A DNA stretch of 8,018 nucleotides, taken from positions 1-8,018 of the forward strand of contig WGDQ01000072.1 of NCBI GenBank assembly GCA_015493185.1. The letters run 5' to 3'. Positions 6,119-8,018 of the stretch are shown piece after piece. The notes under the pieces were generated by a model. It was not told where the DNA came from, ran no database searches, and worked only from the letters and a program-made list of their open reading frames with translations. A program made the translations under genes and the position numbers. The DNA comes from Planctomycetaceae bacterium. GTDB taxonomy: Bacteria > Planctomycetota > Planctomycetia > Pirellulales > JAEUIK01. Each line of letters begins with the position of its first letter. Positions within the stretch are counted from its first letter, which is position 1.

Positions 6119-7078
6119 TCAACTCGCCCCGGCAGGCTTCATCGCCAATACCTTCACGCTGGCCGCATAGCGGTTGATGTCGTATTGCGACGTTAGCTCT
6201 GCCAACCGCTTGTGCAGCGAGTCTTGCTCGCTGCCTGCCGATGTGTTTGCAGGCGATGTTGCTTCAGAAGCGGGGCCGCAGCAGCCTGTTGCGGCGATCG
6301 GCAGCGACGGGCCGTCTGTGGCTGTTTCGTCGGCAGATGGCAACGGCGCGCCGGCACAGCAGGTCGTTCCTTCGGCCAGCAAAGCGTAGGCGTTCAGATC
6401 GGCGTGGCTATCTTCTACGCGCACCTGCTGAAAGCCGGCCGCGTGCAACAGGGCCACATACTCGTCGATCAAGATCGCTCCTGCAATGCAACCGATGTAG
6501 GCCATCAGGTCTTGTCCGATTTCCTCGGGCAGCGGTTGCTTCAGCGCGATATCGGAAATCGCCAGCCGACCACCCGGCCGCAGGACGCGAAAAATCTCAG
6601 ACAGCGCACGCTCTTTGTTCGGCACCAGGTTGATAACGCAATTGCTGATCACGCAATCGACGCTTTCAGACAGTAGCGGAAGCGACTCGATCTCTGCACG
6701 GTGGATTTCCACGTTGGTTGCCCCGGCCTTCGTGGCGTTGCGGCGCGCCAACTGAACCATGTCGTCGGTCATGTCGATGCCGATCACACGGCCTTGTGGC
6801 CCGACGTTGTGGGCGGCCAACAGCACGTCGAGCCCGCCGCCGCAGCCGAGGTCGACCACCGTTTCGCCCTCTTTCAGGTTGGCGATCGCCGTGGGATTTC
6901 CGCACGAGAGCCCCATATTGGCCGTGGCCGGAATACTCTCCAACTCTTGCCGGTCGTAGCCAAATGCCTGAGCCACGCGCCGCGTGGGCTCGCCGGCCGT
7001 TGTTTCTGCTTGTTGTGCCACCGCACCGTATCGCTCGCGGACGGCATGCTTCAGCGATTCGTCATTCGTATTTGTCAT
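6119..7078 (-). CDS. arsM: Arsenite S-adenosylmethionine methyltransferase
   Basis: 319 residues. A class I Rossmann methyltransferase core runs from about 55 to 235. Motif I is Val-Val-Asp-Leu-Gly-Cys-Gly-Gly-Gly (74-82), followed by Gly-Ile-Asp-Met-Thr (100-104). The arsenic-binding cysteines align with human AS3MT Cys61, Cys156 and Cys206: Cys59 in Ser-Cys-Gly-Asn-Pro, Cys147 in Ser-Asn-Cys-Val-Ile-Asn-Leu, and Cys197 in Gly-Cys-Ile-Ala-Gly-Ala. It transfers methyl groups to arsenite, giving methylated and possibly volatile arsenicals. The N-terminal Cys-Cys found in many bacterial ArsM proteins is absent. Instead, a low-complexity linker (about 237-285) holds Cys240-Cys241 and Cys266-Cys267, before a conserved-looking tail (Tyr-Asp-Ile-Asn-Arg-Tyr-Ala-Ala-Ser-Val-Lys-Val, 299-310). 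The start is ATG at 7076-7078, with a purine-rich AGAGGAAAGG about 11-13 nt upstream. It lies between arsR and arsC on the same strand. Confidence 0.95.
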   Translation of the reverse strand: MTNTNDESLKHAVRERYGAVAQQAETTAGEPTRRVAQAFGYDRQELESIPATANMGLSCGNPTAIANLKEGETVVDLGCGGGLDVLLAAHNVGPQGRVIGIDMTDDMVQLARRNATKAGATNVEIHRAEIESLPLLSESVDCVISNCVINLVPNKERALSEIFRVLRPGGRLAISDIALKQPLPEEIGQDLMAYIGCIAGAILIDEYVALLHAAGFQQVRVEDSHADLNAYALLAEGTTCCAGAPLPSADETATDGPSLPIAATGCCGPASEATSPANTSAGSEQDSLHKRLAELTSQYDINRYAASVKVLAMKPAGAS

Positions 7079-7264
7079 CGAAACGCGCGCCTTTCCTCTG
7101 ATAAACAGACAATTCAGTAAACCAACGATTCAACACATCGTGCCGTCGTGCGAACGCTCTGCCTCAGGCACGCAATGTTTATTAAAGGGGCCAGGCAGGC
7201 TGAGTCGGCTTTTGCGCATCGCCTGCAAACACGCAAATTGCTCGTGGAGATAAGGGCACCAGAA

Positions 7265-7276
7265 AATCGGCCGATT
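7265..7276. promoter_or_regulatory. Perfect 12-bp palindrome between arsR and arsM
   Basis: AATCGGCCGATT is a perfect self-complementary 12-mer with no spacer, lying 71 bp downstream (minus strand) of the arsR stop codon and 186 bp upstream of the arsM start. It could be a dimeric repressor site. It does not resemble the dyad at the arsR promoter. Confidence 0.35.
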
Positions 7277-7297
7277 CGCATCCGTGCATCATGTGTG

Positions 7298-7329
7298 GCG
7301 AACGGTTGATAGAGCGAACGGCTGATAGA
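7298..7329. repeat. 16-bp tandem duplication between arsR and arsM
   Basis: GCGAACGGYTGATAGA occurs twice head to tail at 7298-7313 and 7314-7329, with one mismatch (T at 7306, C at 7322). It begins 18 bp downstream of the arsR stop codon on the minus strand. The sequence is unrelated to the other 16-bp tandem repeat at 2235-2266, but the unit length is the same. Confidence 0.85.
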
Positions 7330-7347
7330 AACGCCGCCGCCCCCGTC

Positions 7348-7779
7348 TTAACAACATTCATCTTTGCCGTGGTGGAGCAGACGCAAGGTATCCGTCGGCG
7401 TACGACTCTCCTGCGGCAGCCTGCTTGCAAGCTCCTTGTCGCTGGGGCAGCAGGCGTCGATTGCATCGGCCAACCCGCGCAACGTCTGCGCCACTTGGCC
7501 GTAGCGAACCGAGTAGTAAACGTGCTTTCCCCGTTTTTCCACACTAAGAATGTCGGCCTCGCGCAGTGCTGCCAGGTGGCGGGAAACGACCGACACATCC
7601 ACCTGCAAACAGTCGGCCAATTCAGAAACCGTGCACGGCCGCCCGCAATCGGCCAATTGCAGCAACAAGTGGATGCGACTGGGGGCCGACAGCGCCTTGA
7701 ACAGCTTGGGCGACAACAGGTCGGCTAAGCGGCAACAAGCCGGCTGGGCGAACAAACGATTTGACTTTTGATTGCTCAT
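7348..7779 (-). CDS. arsR: ArsR/SmtB-family arsenite-responsive repressor
   Basis: 143 residues, slightly longer than typical ArsR proteins. A winged helix-turn-helix spans about 22-100: Leu-Phe-Lys-Ala-Leu (26-30), then a helix-turn-helix around 50-73 with recognition helix Ser-Val-Val-Ser-Arg-His-Leu (63-69), and the wing Glu-Lys-Arg-Gly-Lys-His-Val-Tyr-Tyr-Ser-Val (81-91). Family members repress their own operon and release DNA on binding arsenite or antimonite through cysteines. Here Cys15-Cys16 plus Cys45/Cys49 resemble the N-terminal Cys15-Cys16-Cys55 site of Corynebacterium glutamicum ArsR. Further cysteines are Cys57, Cys110-Cys111 and the C-terminal Cys142-Cys143. The ATG at 7777-7779 was chosen because a strong promoter lies immediately upstream; the longer open frame, starting at 7947, would run through that promoter. 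There is no Shine-Dalgarno sequence. It is the first gene of the ars cluster. Confidence 0.93.
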   Translation of the reverse strand: MSNQKSNRLFAQPACCRLADLLSPKLFKALSAPSRIHLLLQLADCGRPCTVSELADCLQVDVSVVSRHLAALREADILSVEKRGKHVYYSVRYGQVAQTLRGLADAIDACCPSDKELASRLPQESRTPTDTLRLLHHGKDECC

Positions 7780-7789
7780 TTGCACAAAT
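7778..7789. promoter_or_regulatory. Putative ArsR operator over the -10 and arsR start codon
   Basis: ATTTG-CA-CAAAT is a perfect 5-bp inverted repeat with a 2-bp centre. It overlaps the -10 hexamer (7787-7792) and two bases of the arsR ATG. A repressor bound here would block RNA polymerase directly, as expected for autoregulation. A second inverted pair, ACGTTG (7796-7801) and CAACGT (7813-7818), lies in the promoter spacer and -35 region. Which of these ArsR binds is inferred, not shown. Confidence 0.5.
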
Positions 7790-7815
7790 ATACAAACGTT
7801 GCCGGACCGGGTCAA
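7787..7815 (-). promoter_or_regulatory. Sigma-70-type promoter of arsR
   Basis: On the minus strand, TTGACC (7810-7815) and TATATT (7787-7792) each match consensus at five of six positions and are separated by exactly 17 bp. Transcription would start near 7780-7781, at or 1-2 nt before the A of the arsR ATG (7779), which implies a leaderless or nearly leaderless mRNA. Confidence 0.75.
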
Positions 7816-7826
7816 CGTCGGAATCA

Positions 7827-8018
7827 GCGAGCTACTTGTGCCCGCAGGTTCGTGACGTTGTGGCATTTTCCAATACCCTTTCGGGCCTGTTGAGCCGGAC
7901 CTATTGAACGGTTCGGCGGCCTCCGGAAGGGGAAACGGGTTGGCCAAGCGGGCCCAATGGCAAAGTCGCGGACATAGACATTCCCGGAAACGTCGAGCTT
8001 CGGGCGGTGCAGAGCCGA
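7827..8018. other. Upstream flank of arsR, nothing firm
   Basis: No supported gene. On the minus strand one frame is open from the window edge (8018) to a TGA at 7824-7826 and includes a Ser-Gly-Asn-Val-Tyr-Val stretch faintly like an NHL-type repeat. It could be the tail of a truncated gene, but the fragment is too short to decide. Confidence 0.3.

Larger units (their letters stand above)
7079..7347. other. 269-bp gap between arsR and arsM
   Basis: No gene is seen. The gap holds a 16-bp tandem repeat and a 12-bp palindrome (listed separately), plus an inverted pair TTTGCG (7211-7216) and CGCAAA (7232-7237). The purine-rich arsM ribosome-binding region is at 7090-7099. The gap is long enough for a separate arsM promoter, but I found no well-matched -35/-10 pair. 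Confidence 0.4.

Noticed and set aside
5772..6119. 115-codon minus frame overlapping the arsM stop as TGATG
   Set aside because: Arg-rich, no similarity recognised, and it runs past the arsC start and its ribosome-binding site.
7780..7947. N-terminal extension of arsR
   Set aside because: It would place the well-formed promoter and operator dyad inside the coding sequence, and the added residues do not resemble the ArsR family.

Overview
This 8 kb window is GC-rich and comes from a bacterium with an outer membrane, since it encodes an 811-residue TonB-dependent receptor. The membrane-anchored SGNH-type protein, the long gaps between genes and the ArsR subtype would fit Planctomycetota (Pirellulales-like), but no marker gene proves this. 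There are five convincing protein genes. No tRNA, rRNA or CRISPR array was seen.

Layout. A minus-strand gene (178-1668) encodes a membrane protein with five predicted helices followed by an SGNH/GDSL-like domain whose catalytic Ser and His both appear to be replaced. An unusually long gap (1669-2560) separates it from a divergent plus-strand gene (2561-4996) for a TonB-dependent outer-membrane receptor. The gap holds a perfect 16-bp tandem duplication, three ACCGGT motifs on an 18-nt spacing, a small hairpin and a dyad over the receptor's ribosome-binding site. The receptor gene ends inside a perfect 12-bp hairpin. Next comes a 137-bp element with 14-bp terminal inverted repeats and flanking TTA repeats (5212-5354), which looks like a MITE. 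It lies just beyond the end of a minus-strand arsenic cluster.

The arsenic cluster reads leftwards: arsR (7348-7779), arsM (6119-7078), arsC (5368-5790). ArsC is a thioredoxin-type arsenate reductase with its three redox cysteines in place (9, 82, 89). ArsM is an arsenite S-adenosylmethionine methyltransferase with the three expected arsenic-binding cysteines and an extra Cys-Cys-rich linker. ArsR is a winged-helix repressor with several vicinal cysteine pairs. The inferred pathway is arsenate to arsenite by ArsC, then methylated arsenic by ArsM, under arsenite-responsive control by ArsR. No ArsB or Acr3 efflux pump lies in the window. The arsR promoter is well formed (TTGACC, 17 bp, TATATT) and sits so close to the start codon that a leaderless transcript is likely, with an operator-like dyad over the -10 region and the start codon.

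The gaps within the ars cluster are wide (269 and 328 bp). The arsR-arsM gap contains a second 16-bp tandem duplication, unrelated in sequence to the first. The receptor converges on the ars cluster, so it is a neighbour and not an operon member.
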